Source of the DNA: Serpula lacrymans var. lacrymans S7.9
Taxonomy: Eukaryota > Basidiomycota > Agaricomycetes > Boletales > Serpulaceae
NCBI RefSeq assembly: GCF_000218685.1
Contig: NW_006763308.1
Coordinates: 124,001 to 188,000, forward strand
Direction: 5' to 3'
DNA length: 64,000 nucleotides
The notes below the pieces were generated by a model, which was not told where the DNA came from, did not search any database, and saw only the letters and a list, made by a program, of their open reading frames with translations. The position numbers and the translations under genes are program-made. Below are positions 10,801 through 22,497 of this stretch, in pieces (the first letter of the stretch is position 1; every line of letters begins with the position of its first letter).

Positions 10801-13800
10801 TTCCATGCTTGGGATGCTTGCGAGCTGATGGATCATAGCCTCTTGTTCTGAACGCGTGATCGTACCTTCGAAAGTAGCGAGGCGAACATTCCAGAGAGGA
10901 AATTCACATCGAAGGGAACGAGTAAAACCTCGTGCTCCATGAGCATCAGGATTGTTGGTAGCAATGATCCATAAGTCGAAGGCTTCCTCGATATTGAGAA
11001 TTCGTAGTTTGTGCTGTAATACCATCTCTTGGCCAATGGCATAAGGGAACATTAGGAGATCCTGCTTTCTGCGTGCCGTGAATGTACCCGCTAACACTAA
11101 ACAAGGGCTTTGCGCCACAGACAGATGGAAATCCTGATATTGTGATATTCCTGGAAACGAGATAGGGCGCAGCCCTAAGGAAGAACACGTGGTCAACCAG
11201 GATTGAGAAGACATAGGGACGGAAGCACTGGATATGAGTGGTGCCTCCCCTACCGCACCCCACAGGACAAGAAAACCGCCAGGCAGGAGTAGCGTAGTCA
11301 GATTTTGCACATGTTGTTTGTTATCAACCTGAAGAGTGATGATGTCGAAAGCTCCTTCTGCAAGCCCCTGCGGAGTGAGAGGCTCGGATAAATTTAATTC
11401 AAGAGGCATGAGAAATGGGGGGAGGGAATGTTGGGGCAGATAAGGCAGATCCCGAGCTGCAATACAAATCTTGAAGTGGATAATGCCCAAGGACTTGAGT
11501 ATTGTGTGTATCTGTTTTCCTAATTCTTCGAAACCTTGCTCGAGAGTAAGCCATTGCGACAAGGAGAAAGAAGAAAACTATCACCGAGGCCAATTCCTAA
11601 GATACGTATAACCTTCTTCCCTCCCCTGTCTATGTGAGTTAGAATAGAGCGGTAGACGACCTCCATATCATCGACGATAGAAATGGCTCTTGCGATGCCT
11701 TCACTGGTTTCGTTCTTTTCAGCCATCTGTCAACAAATGTTGTCACGAAGTCGCATGGCGAGGAATCAGCGTTACCTGGTGATAACTCGCCATTTTATTT
11801 TCAACATTGGAGCCAAGTCTTCTGCCGTCGGTGATAACCGGTAATTGCTCCCCAACTCCAAACGATTGGTAAACCATGTCAAAACGTTTGCTTAAGCTTC
11901 GCGAAGGAACAAGTTCGTGGCGCGCTACGGTAAATCCACTGAGAGTGCACATTTTGATACCCTCCTCGTTAACTACTTCGATATCGGTGACAAATTCGCC
12001 TGAAGTCGTAAAATATGAAATAAGTCTGAGATCAAGAAGAAAGGGAGATTCGTACCAGGTAACCACTCCCGAAAGATAGCATGGGAATAAAGGGTGGAAG
12101 GGAAGCTATCCATGTGTGAAAAGGTATCGTACAATGTGAATGCCTCTAGTTGTGATGGAAGATAATAGATCTTGCGATTTGGGTCCGCGGTGAATCTAGG
12201 ATGGACCACCACGTGAAGGCATGCATCCAGTATGGCTGGGTGAATGACGAATTTCTCCAGCCTTGCTTGGGATTAGAACTACTTCTAAAGAGTAAGACAA
12301 TGACATACCCCGGTAAGTCGCTGTCGGCCCCTCTAATTTTAACTAGGGTTTCGTTTAAACCTTGATAAACCTCTGTAATACGACGAAAGGCTGGACCGTA
12401 TTGGGCAAAGTGTTCGAAACCATCATAGAACCCTAAACAGCACTTACTCGCACATCATACGCATCGAGGTGCTAAAATAAAAATACCTTCCATGGATAAC
12501 ACTTTACAACGGCTTTGAATGGCCTTGATATCGATGCGACTGTGCTTCTCAGGTGGTCCTTTCAACATGAACCCTTCTGCATGAAGACGACTGGAGAAGG
12601 ACTGAATAGAAATAAGCGAGAATTTTAATTATGAGAAAGATGAAGAACTCGCATTACCGTCCCTATGAGATTCGACGGACCAGCGCGCATTATGCAGGTC
12701 CACTGAAACTGGCAAGGGTACCTCGGCGGACATGGATAGGATTGAGTGGAACTTTACATTCCATAGTGTCGTTGCGCCAAATTCCAACACCTGACCAAAA
12801 AAATCATATCCTCTGTATGAAGAACAGACAATTTACACTATTTACTTACCATTTCTAAGAATCCCGAAGCGGGCATGATAGGTTCATGATTGATGCTATG
12901 CTGGGCGATTTCGGGGTGAGTCCGAGCGTTGATTCGAAGGTCTGTGTAGTTCAATGGCCCATTTCGTGGCCCCATCTGCTTTTTCAGGACACGTGAATTG
13001 TCCGGCAGATAAGGAACAGGCTTCTTCAAAAATGGATATAGTGGTACTTCAATACGAGGACAATACGATTGTTCACGGTTTAACGTGCTGAAGTTGACGT
13101 CGTTGATCCCGGAGATAATAAGATGCCCGATAGTGTTCAACAAGGTAATGTGGTCATGATGATCCACAAGCACTTTGGTACGGCGCATAGGGCAGGTAAC
13201 AGAAGAAGCGCCTAGCTGGATCAGATACGAAGATAAAGCGGGATGCGCACTAATTTCCACGAACAAAGCATTGGGGTGTGTATGAATAATCGCTTCAGCT
13301 GCCGAGGTGAAGAGTACAGGCCCTATTGTATTTTCCCAAAAGTAGTCTTCGGTGAAAGAATCGAGGATTCTGCCGTTACATGTGGAATACGTAGTGATCT
13401 GAGGCCTATGGGCGCCAGGATATCGAGCAAACACCTGGGAAATGGATGTGTGGTATTCCTCTTTACACATTTCCATCATACTCGAGTGGACTGCAACCCG
13501 AGTACGGATCTTCCGAGCAAGGATTCCACGGCTAACTGCAACATCAATAGCTCTGTCTATCATGATGGTGTGGCCTGAGATGGTAACGGCTTCTGGTGCA
13601 TTGAAACAGGCAATTTCCAAGGTACATTCTTTCTGGTCGCTTGCTGTAGTCACCAAATCAATGATGGACTGAGCTTCTTTAGAACTGCATGCCAAGGCGG
13701 CCATTGTTCCATTGGACCCCTCGAGTAGTGTCATCGCTTGACCACGAGCAATGGCAATCTCCATTGCCATCTCCTTCGGTCCAGCACCCGATGCATATAA

Positions 13801-16185
13801 AAGTGATGTCTCTCCGGCTGAGTGACCTATCAAGATATCAGGGCAGAGACCAAAGCTGGATAGGAGATCAAACATGGCGATCTGTACCATAGCGATTGAA
13901 GGGAGGATCACTGAGATAGGCCAAGTCGATGGCAACATGCCTTGCAGTGTAACGTCATCGAACAGGCCTGTTCGAGAAATAAAAGAAACTCCGGTTTTTC
14001 TCTTGTAACAATCGTCCAACTGCACGACAGTGTCACGAAATATAGGGAAGTTCTTGAACAACTGACGGCCCACTTAGGTCATATCAATGAGATATAGACA
14101 ACGCATCATGGAATGAAGACAAAAATTGCTTACTATCAATGTGCTGGGAACCCTGCCCAGAGAACAAGAAGACAACAGGTGGTTTTACTCGAGGAGATAA
14201 CACCGGAGCCGGAAAGCGAAGAGGAATTGATATTTTATCAGGATGAGCGATTGCAAATGTTCGCCATGTCATTTGCCGGACACGACGACCAAAGATGATA
14301 GAAAGAGGAGACCACTTATGTGAGTTGGTATTGATCACATCATGTAGGCCGTCTGTGATAGCGTTGGTAGACCTTGGCGACAGTCCACCGGCTGCGATCA
14401 GGACTGGAGTGGTGGAAGCGAGACAATCCTCGGTAGGCAAGAGCTTGGGCAAAGGACTTTCCAGGACGACGTGTCCGTTTGCACCGCCAATTCCAGAGCT
14501 GCACATAGATACTAGTAGTTTTCGTGAAGATGAACGGGCTTCAATTTTAACTGGTTCCATAGGAACGTGCAATTTATATTGCTCCCATTTTATGGTCGGA
14601 TTGCGACGTTTGAGATTGACATTGGGAGGGACTATGCAAGTCTCGAAAACGGAACATATTTTGCATAAAGATGCCAGGAATGAAGTAATTTCCAGGTGCC
14701 TTGTGAAACGATTAAAAAAAGTTACATATTTGAACTGCAGCAAAACCTCACCCAATATTTCCTTTCACACTCCCTATCAGCAACTCGGAATCTCTGCCAA
14801 AATTCTCACCGACCCAATTGCATTCAGTTGGGTCACCAGCGGCAGTTCCTGTGAATTCCAGAATCAAATCCTGACAGTTCAGTTGACCTAGTGACCAACG
14901 CTAACCAGTGGCATGCAGTTCTACAAAGTCGACATCTCGGGGATCCTTTCCGGTACCTTGATAAGCTCGAAGCATGGCTTCCATTTGAGCGTTTGCTACG
15001 GGTGCATAAGCTGGAGCAACGGAACCTGATGCATTGATACCAGTCCCAAGTATCTTAGCGGTATAAGATGTTCAATAAATCTTCAATTCTAACAGCGACG
15101 GTATACATACTACCCCATAAATATGGTCTGCGTCACGGATGGCATCGTCATATGGTTTCAACACTATGACAACTGCGCCTTCTCCTCTTGAGAACCTAAG
15201 AAATAATATAAGAGAGACATCACAGCCAGCAAAGTCGGAACTCTACCCGTCAGCATCTGCATCAAAGGGTTTGCATTTACCATCAGGCGCCAAAAGTGAA
15301 CCTTGACTATACTGTACGAAATCTGCCAGTCTTTTGAGGGTATATATTAGTCTTGCCATTATCATAAGGATAAAATTATAATACCTCAGATTCAACTGAC
15401 AACCGCCAACAATAGCGGCTTCGCAATCACCAGTCCTTAGCGATTGAACAGCCAGGTGTAGTGCTGTCAAACTTGAACTGCAAGCAGTATCAACGGGTAT
15501 TGACGGTCCTCTTAAGTCGAGGTGATAGGATATTTTGTTTGCTATCATACATGGCGTACCCGCAAATGATCCTTTTGCTTCGAACTCATCCTGAAAAATA
15601 GTATGGATGGATTCACCTGACACTTTTCTGTGAAAGAGACGTACCGGATCCGCAATACTGAGTATGTCAAATGCTGTCCCTGATGCAAAACACCCAACAT
15701 TTTGGCCTCTGTAGTCAATCCCAGAGTCTAGGAGGGCTAGGAACGAAAGCTCTATGAGTTTCCTGGTGCTTAAAGCCATTGCCCGGGCATCTTTTGCTGA
15801 TATACCAAATTCAGTGTGGTCGAAGAAATCAACCTCTTTAAGGAATGAACCATGCGATGTGGAAACCTGACCCATGGCATGACCCCCCCATCTGAGTGTG
15901 TTCTCTGTTATCTGGCTTATCAAAAGACATTTTCTGATGAAAACTTACGAACGGATGTCGAAACGATCGGTGGGTATTTCTTCGTACGCTTCGCCTTTGT
16001 TCAAGAGAAACTCGAAAAATTCCTTGTAATCGAAATTTTTCTCTGCATAAACTCCACTTGGAAGCTCAGCACTTATACCAACCTATGACAAGCAACATAT
16101 TATTAGAGCCTTTCAATGATTGTTGGAAATCAGGCATACTCACAATAGCAATTGGTTGGATAATGGACTGATGTTTCGTAGACAT
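7871..16185 (-). CDS. Multidomain type I polyketide synthase (KS-AT-DH-psiMT-KR-ACP-TE)
   Basis: Iterative fungal type I PKS, about 2,420 aa. Start ATG is at 16185-16183, 45-50 nt after a TATA box; stop is at 7871-7873. Exons I placed: 16185-16144, 16082-15949, 15915-15645, 15591-15385, 15330-15247, 15195-15114, 15053-14906, 14848-14752, 14699-14134, 14072-12850, 12790-12658, about 12601-12487, 12432-12309, 12261-12056, 11999-11776, 11726-11585, 11534-9928, 9850-9456, 9396-9236, 9177-7871. KS (about 10-430): DTACSSSL, ELHATGTAAGDP, GNIGHLE, so the Cys-His-His triad is present. AT (about 530-850): GQGSQ, GHSAG. DH (about 915-1145): HSINHEPIMP, LDACLH. A degenerate methyltransferase follows (ILGIGLG); no clear ER motif. 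KR (about 1780-1985): GGVGSVG, SSIST, NYA. ACP: YGLDSLS (about 2075). TE: GGFSAT (about 2210), FDHFP, GTHFSIFE. Second intron (33 nt) and the junction near 12600 are uncertain. Product unknown; probably cytosolic. Confidence 0.88.
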
Positions 16186-17299
16186 TCTGCGTTTCAGTAT
16201 GGGTCTCGTTAGTCCATACCAGCTACCTTTATACTCTGGTACCGAGCATGACGGGAATTAACTATTTCGTCAGTGCTTCTAAAGGCGTGCATCTCGCATC
16301 AGAACATACTGCATTTACACGGTCAATGGCCCACAGCGCGATACATCATGATTCAGGTTGATCCTTGGTCTCTTAGTCAAATTATATCCTGATAAAGTCG
16401 AACCAATAGTTGATTTTGACGCTAAATATATCATGCTTATCAGTCGGATGCTTATCAGTCAGAACGTGACACAATGTCAGTGTGAGCATCAAAAGATAGG
16501 AACAGAGAAGACGTGCAAGACCAGACAAGACGTGTATCTCAGGCTAGTCTTCCCCATCAGACCACATCACCGATACGACACATATCAGAAAGCAAGAATA
16601 TTCATTAGTATTGACCAGTTGCTGATGCCCCGGGCCTGACCTTGCAAACCTCAATTCTCTGAGTGAAATATTTCCTTAAAGCTGACTCGGAAAACGCAGC
16701 GATCTTTATACTCTGGTACTGAGCGTGACGGATAATTAAATGTTACATATTACGGCCCACCTACAGCCTACAGCCCACAGCCCAATTCATCATGTATCAT
16801 GCATCATGCCATGATGCAGGCTGACTGATTCAAGTGGATCTGGTTTCTCCCATGGCATATACTGATATGAAAGTCGACATCAGTAAGTTACCAGAATATA
16901 TATCATGCTGGCCAGTCAGAACGTCTTGACACAATGCAAGAGTGGGTTAACAAAAGATAGTAGAATACATCACTGATATGACATTCGGTATCAGTAAATA
17001 AGAGCGAACAGTATCAAATACACCTCTAACAGCGGTTTTCGGATGTATTGATACAGACCGGGTTCTTTTGCAGAGCGAAACCGGTCTGTGAGACCCAACA
17101 TCCGCGCCTGTAATGGAACCGAAATCTAAAAATAGATTTTATCCTTTCCAGATGGCTCCCTGCACCCTCCTCGTCTGGTCGATGCTCGTCGAGGGCCTTA
17201 CTATAAATTGGTGCTGACACTACCTACAACACTTTTTCAGGTGAAGTCTATTTTCTCACGCTTTTTCTCACTTTTCTTTTCTTCGTCTATATACCCACT
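16186..17299. promoter_or_regulatory. Intergenic region with duplicated promoter block
   Basis: The space between the PKS (minus) and the plus-strand ORF at 17300. Two diverged direct copies, about 16228-16510 and 16701-16965, share TTTATACTCTGGTAC, GAGCATGACGG/GAGCGTGACGG, GCCCACAGC, CATCATG, GTCAGAACGT, GACACAATG and CAAAAGATAG in the same order. The copy nearer the PKS contains its TATA box; the other contains a duplicate TATA without an obvious gene. A CTATAAATT element near 17201 may serve the plus-strand ORF. Confidence 0.5.
16228..16236 (-). promoter_or_regulatory. TATA box of the polyketide synthase
   Basis: On the minus strand GAGTATAAAGGTAGC lies about 45-50 nt upstream of the PKS start codon. 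A near-copy (GAGTATAAAGATCGC) lies about 473 bp further upstream, at about 16700-16710, as part of a duplicated block. Confidence 0.55.
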
Positions 17300-17731
17300 A
17301 TGCCTAACAAGACAGATACTCGTGGGGCCCAGCTGATGTCCTCTGGACTCGGCCACCATTTCGTCAGCCCCAGGAAAATTCGGGACAAAAGAAAAACGCA
17401 AACATTAGTTGAAATCCCAGGCAAGGAAGCGAAGCGTCGTCGGTTGCTGGAGAAGATGGAGAGACTTTTGAGTCATACACAACCAGAGTCCCAGCAATGT
17501 GCGGGCATCAATCGTACAGTCGAAGCCATCCATCAAGGATCGACAGGCCCCGAAGGGTCTTTGCACGGAACTGGCTTTTCTGACAACAACGACACCACAA
17601 TTCCCGAGCTTGATGGCGCGTCTGAACCACAACACTCCAAACATCGCATCCTTCCCGACACATCCACAAACCGACTTGTTGCCCCAATTAATAACATCAC
17701 AAAAAGCATACAGCGCAAAAACGCTAGGTAA
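17300..17731 (+). CDS. Uncharacterised basic protein, probably first exon
   Basis: I do not recognise this gene. ATG at 17300, 90-100 nt after a CTATAAATT element; 143 codons, rich in Lys/Arg near the N-terminus (PRKIRDKRKTQT, KEAKRRRLLEKMERLL) and polar after that. A good splice donor (GTAAGC at 17728) precedes the stop, so coding may continue in the stretch up to 18122, another open frame that includes PDFQLLDILSCNVVKPK and an acidic segment (TTEDDSDNN). The exact join is not clear. It is divergent from the PKS across about 1.1 kb; nothing ties it to polyketide synthesis. Confidence 0.4.
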   Translation: MPNKTDTRGAQLMSSGLGHHFVSPRKIRDKRKTQTLVEIPGKEAKRRRLLEKMERLLSHTQPESQQCAGINRTVEAIHQGSTGPEGSLHGTGFSDNNDTTIPELDGASEPQHSKHRILPDTSTNRLVAPINNITKSIQRKNAR

Positions 17732-18323
17732 GCCATTGACGGTATCAGGCGAGTCGCTGTCAGTATGCAACAATAGCAATTGTGTTCACAAGCGAACATC
17801 GATTCTATGTCTTTTTTTCGGTCGTACGTGTTTATATTTTACAATGTCATGTGACTCACTATCGCAAAACCCAGATTTTCAGTTGTTGGACATTTTAAGC
17901 TGTAATGTAGTAAAACCCAAACTGAAACAGCGCATCGAGGTTACCACTGAAGACGACAGCGACAACAACATCTCCAACCATTGCTCAAAGCATCATAAGA
18001 CTCTCCCTGAGGAAGATATGCCAGTGCCTCGTCAGGCAATCCTACGATCCTCCCAGGAGCCTCGCAGGAACACCGTAATGACACCATTGAAGCCTCCCAA
18101 GAGCGTTGCAGAGGCACAGTAACACCTTACCTCCGACCTAGCTGAGGCTGTAGGAGGATCAGACGAAGTCATCCATCCTGCTGGACCGCCTGACGAGCCC
18201 TGAACAGTGCGCATGTCTTCCGCTGCTAACGTCTCTCGGTAACCCGTCGATACCACCAGGCCATTATTATACCCTCAGCATGTCCTCGTCCCACTGTCGC
18301 GACTCTCCCCTGCCTCAGCTAGG

Positions 18324-18791
18324 ATGTTCGCAGCTGAAGAAGGCATCCCATTTGATGGAAGCAATGTTCCTCCTGGTCTCTATTCGCCCAGCAATACCTT
18401 GACTTGCCGACCCCTCAATTATATGTCCCAACACACCAGTGGCGAGGAGCCTACGTATGGCCAGATCTTTCCTAGTAGGTACATGCTGCAGTATGCAACA
18501 GAGGGTCAGGATATGTATCACGGCACAATGCTACAAGGTGACGCATATGCACGTGCACCTTCTTATCAGGATCACCTGGTGCCCTCTAGGCCATTCCGTG
18601 AGCCACAACATGCTATGGATATGGGGCCAATGCGTGCCCCAGAACCTCTCGCAACCTACGGCCCTCCCAAGATGTACCTGGTACAGCAAGATGGCTCTCT
18701 CCACACTGCGGATGCACCTGAGCGCCACACCCCAGCGAGCAATTCCCCTGGCTCTAGCAGAGTGCAACCTGCAGCCCATGAAAGCACATAA
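18324..18791 (+). CDS. Uncharacterised Pro/Tyr/Met-rich 155-aa ORF
   Basis: ATG at 18324 to TAA at 18791. Composition is low-complexity: many Pro, Tyr, Met, Gln and Ala, with no recognisable motif, signal peptide or membrane segment. It could be the last exon of the gene starting at 17300, since the intervening region holds open frames and possible splice sites. Function unknown. Confidence 0.3.
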   Translation: MFAAEEGIPFDGSNVPPGLYSPSNTLTCRPLNYMSQHTSGEEPTYGQIFPSRYMLQYATEGQDMYHGTMLQGDAYARAPSYQDHLVPSRPFREPQHAMDMGPMRAPEPLATYGPPKMYLVQQDGSLHTADAPERHTPASNSPGSSRVQPAAHEST

Positions 18792-20675
18792 GTTGCGGGA
18801 TCATAAGGGAGACGTTGTAGGTGATGTACCGGCTCTGTAAGGGTGTTCGCAGTGTGCCCATTTTGTCCTCTCGTCATTTCTGTAATTAACCATGGTTGTG
18901 GGACTTGAAAGCTTTAGTCATCCCCTCCCACCCATTTGCAACAAAAGATGTTGAGCCTGTGTTATGTCATATGGAATATATGATGTTATTGTTGATTATT
19001 TTGTTGCTTGAATCATTTAGATGAGGCTGCCACGAAACCTCGAGCTCAAAAAATCTTTACGGCCGAGAGCCTCTTCCCAGCGTCTCCGGAAGTCAGTGAA
19101 GAGCGTCGAGATAACAAAATGAATGGAAAAAAGAGAAATGGCATTGGGAGGACATACGGGGAAGAAGACCATTATAGTAATAAAACCCCGGTTTCACGAT
19201 ACACTAACATCACTCCAAATACGCAAGTCTCAAATGAGGCTAACCTGATAGCCCTTTGGAAAGCCTTATAAAACCACGGAACACCCTTGTGAGAGGCATG
19301 AGCAGCGTATTCTCATCTGGGAACTAAGGGAAGACCTCATTCAAGAGGGTGTCTCATAGATGGGTTTCGCCCTATCAAAGAAACAGGTCTGTCAGTGCAT
19401 GGGAACGTCTCCGGAGTGCTGCCAAGGATGACACAAGGGGGAAAATATCAATTTTTCCTTGAAAAAAATGCTGATAAAACTGTATCTAAAGACAAAGTAA
19501 ACACACCTTTTTTCTCCAGATAAAATGGTAATAAAATTCAAAACTATTACTTGAATTTCTCCCTCTTATCTTAGGATGTAGCAGCAAAAAACATTGGACC
19601 TTGAATTATCATTTTTCTCACATTAAAATGTTATATGTATTGTCAGATCTTTTCAATTGCTCAAAAGTTTTTGTTGAAATCTTTTCACAGTCAAGTTGGT
19701 GACTTAATGACAATTCAATTCATAATTTATCTCAGCATAACAATGTAGATCTTCTCCTTCTTTCTTTACAATTTTTCTCTACCCCAAATTTAGAATTTTT
19801 CTTCAAAGAAAATGTAAATAAAATATTGACTAAAAGTGAAAATTTAAGCAGACAAAACAGGTTTAATGTAGAACTGATTATTTTGTGATGTTGTACTGTG
19901 AAAAATATACATTTTACTAGGCCAAAAAATTTTGAATTTTATTAACCCAAGGATCTAGCAATCATTGAACTAACATTCAAAATTTACTTTCTTTTTTCTT
20001 TCTTTTTATACATATTTTGTTTCAAGTTTTCTTTTCAATTTAACAGCCTTCTAACTTGTGTAAATATGTGATTCACATATATAATGTTCTTTTCATTATT
20101 TAACATTTTTCTCACCAGAATAAATGAGACTATAAACAGCCTTTTTTCCCAAAATACATTCTAGAAAAATTCAATTGCAACAGTAAGCACTACTCTCAAC
20201 TCATAATCAACTGTTAATTCTAGACAATCACTAATTACATAGTCAAGTCAACAATCAACAATCAGTGTCAATAGTCAGCAGTATCACAATTTATTCACAA
20301 TTTTATTCATATTATTCTGGCCAGTATCATTCCCCATGTTCTTCACAATGTGTATCACATTTTATCAAAATTTATTCATGATTATGATATAGCTGAATAC
20401 TACATGGAAAACTCAAGCCTTTCCAAAAAAACATTGGTTTACCTGATAGATCAGCTTGTTGATCAGGAAGGGGAGGTTATTCCAGTTTTCCAAAGCATAG
20501 TTCATCACCAATTATGTGCAAACACAAGGTTGTCTTGACTTCTCCTTTGAGCAACTTGAAGCATTGTGGGGCTGCATGAAACATCTTTTATTTTATCTTG
20601 GTCAAGCTGAGGCTGTGTAGATAAAATGTCACTTTAATTGTCCTATAAGAATGGCCTTCAAGCAAGCTAAGGCAC
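18792..20675. other. AT-rich gene-poor region
   Basis: No supportable gene. From about 19440 to 20340 it is very AT-rich with long T and A runs. A 62-codon open frame at 20350-20538 (MYHILSKFIHDYDIAEYY...) has no recognisable domain and is probably a decayed fragment. The right edge is the left end of LTR copy C. Confidence 0.5.
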
Positions 20676-22497
20676 TGTCATGCACCAAAATTGATTGGTA
20701 GCATGGATAGGTGTCAAGAATGAAGCGAATATTCAAAAAGACTCACCTTTGCACCACACAGGCACAGTGCCACATGGAATAGTAATTAATATTGCCTTTT
20801 TCAAATCTGTGGCTGATCAGCACCACCTCTATTAGGCAATTCAGTCACGCTCACCTTTGCTTTTCCATTCAGTACTTTCGGCATTTCGTCATTTCGGCAA
20901 ATTTTCGCGTCGCCACTGGCTACACATTGCACTGCACCCTCGTTTTTGTGGCTTCCTTCACTCCCCTTCCTTTTCTTAGCCCCACCATGGGCCCCTTCCT
21001 CTCCTTTTTATTCTCACCTGACGATCATTTCTGGATCCCCATTTTAGTTCACCTACTCGTCACCTCCACCCTCCTCCTCCTCATCTTCTTTGCTCCCCCA
21101 CCATTTCTGATGTCACCACTTCCTATCCGCTTCTGTCGCCGATCCGTCAACTACCATGTGCCACTGCTGATATCAGCAAAGCCCCGGCGGCCGGTCCAAA
21201 TAGGGCAACAGGTCCATCTTCATGACGTCGATCTGCCATCACATACTATCAAAACATCGGTCACTCGTCTCGCCTGGTTGGAGCGTGGGTGGGTAGTTTT
21301 TGAGCTGGAGAAGGTTCATCCCCTTGCGTCGCCCATGTTCATCGCTGTCCCATTCACTTGGGTACACTTATCCTTTGTCCATCGTCTTCGCTACAGCTAC
21401 ACCTACCACACGCTGCCTGGGACTCACTTGTTCCAAATTGGAACTACTCCTCTCCCTCCCTCGTTTGATCAGGTGGTCCAACACAACCAGTCCATTGGTA
21501 AGGCCATGGAACTGTTGGATTTGGACTAGGTGGTGGACCGGTGGCTCCAGTTTCTTTTTTTTCAGCAGAATATTCATTTACAGTGCGATTATTTTTGATT
21601 TTTGAATCATTTTTATGGACACATATTTTTTTAGAATGCCTGACTGACAATAAAGGAACTGTGTTGATACTGATAGTGTTTTTCCTTGCCCCTTTTTTTT
21701 ACTGCATCTTCCCATGACATCATGATTTTCCTGCTCTCTTTTTGCTATTGGACTTTACTTTATGGCTGTACAAACCTGTAACATTACTCACAGCATTCAT
21801 TGTTCTATTCCTTTCTTTCCCTTATTTTGATGATCTTATCCTGTAGCAACTACGCAGGATTCATCAGCGTACATTCCTTCCTTCATGTTCTTTCTCATTC
21901 TTTTTACGCAGCTATACTGTGCATAGCCTGCCTTTCTTTTCACTATATAAACCCCTGTATTTTACCTTGTAAAAACAACAAAAAACTCGATTCCAGACTT
22001 CTTCTCTAAATCTCAAGTTCACTACTCTGCTACTTGTGATCCAGTGTGGTCACAATACTTCCCACTGTTACCACTGCTATCTGCTGTCATCGTCACTCGT
22101 CATTTTTGAAAGTCACTGTCATCCCTTTCGATTAGAGTCCTTCTGAGCACTACAGTTTGTGCGTCAGGAGCCTGCTATCACTGGGAACCTCGTCACCTCG
22201 TCATCTTTATTGTTCTCAAACCTACTTTGTGCTACGATTAGCAAGGTAGTGCTCATCTATACTCGTCATTAAGCCCCCATCTTCTATAAATTCAACTATC
22301 CCTCCTCCTCAAAACCCACACCCATACCTCTCTGGGTTTTACTTTGAAGGACCTTCATACATACCACCCCACGAACAACCAGAGCACCCACTGTTCTAGG
22401 AGGCAAAGCCCATAAACAAGTTCCGTGGAATCTGGGAGGATTGTTTGTTAGTTTGTTTTTGTGTGTGGTTTTCTAACAACAGTTCTCATCATCGACA
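20676..22497 (+). repeat. 1.82-kb solo LTR, copy C
   Basis: TGTCATGCACC at 20676 to ATCGACA at 22497, 1,822 bp, with the TATA box CACTATATAAACC near 21940. The right flank, GCGTTTCCAGGG, is gypsy sequence on the minus strand. The first four flanking bases (GCGT, 22498-22501) match, on the opposite strand, those next to the start of copy A (ACGC, 2441-2444). The left flank is unrelated AT-rich DNA. Confidence 0.85.
20987..21529 (+). CDS. LTR-internal 180-aa ORF, copy C
   Basis: Same ORF as in copies A and B: ATG at 20987 in CCCACCATGG, stop TAG at 21527-21529, exactly 543 nt. The hydrophobic segment is WIPILVHLLVTSTLLLLIFF. It has many substitutions relative to copies A and B, but the frame is intact. 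Confidence 0.4.
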   Translation: MGPFLSFLFSPDDHFWIPILVHLLVTSTLLLLIFFAPPPFLMSPLPIRFCRRSVNYHVPLLISAKPRRPVQIGQQVHLHDVDLPSHTIKTSVTRLAWLERGWVVFELEKVHPLASPMFIAVPFTWVHLSFVHRLRYSYTYHTLPGTHLFQIGTTPLPPSFDQVVQHNQSIGKAMELLDLD

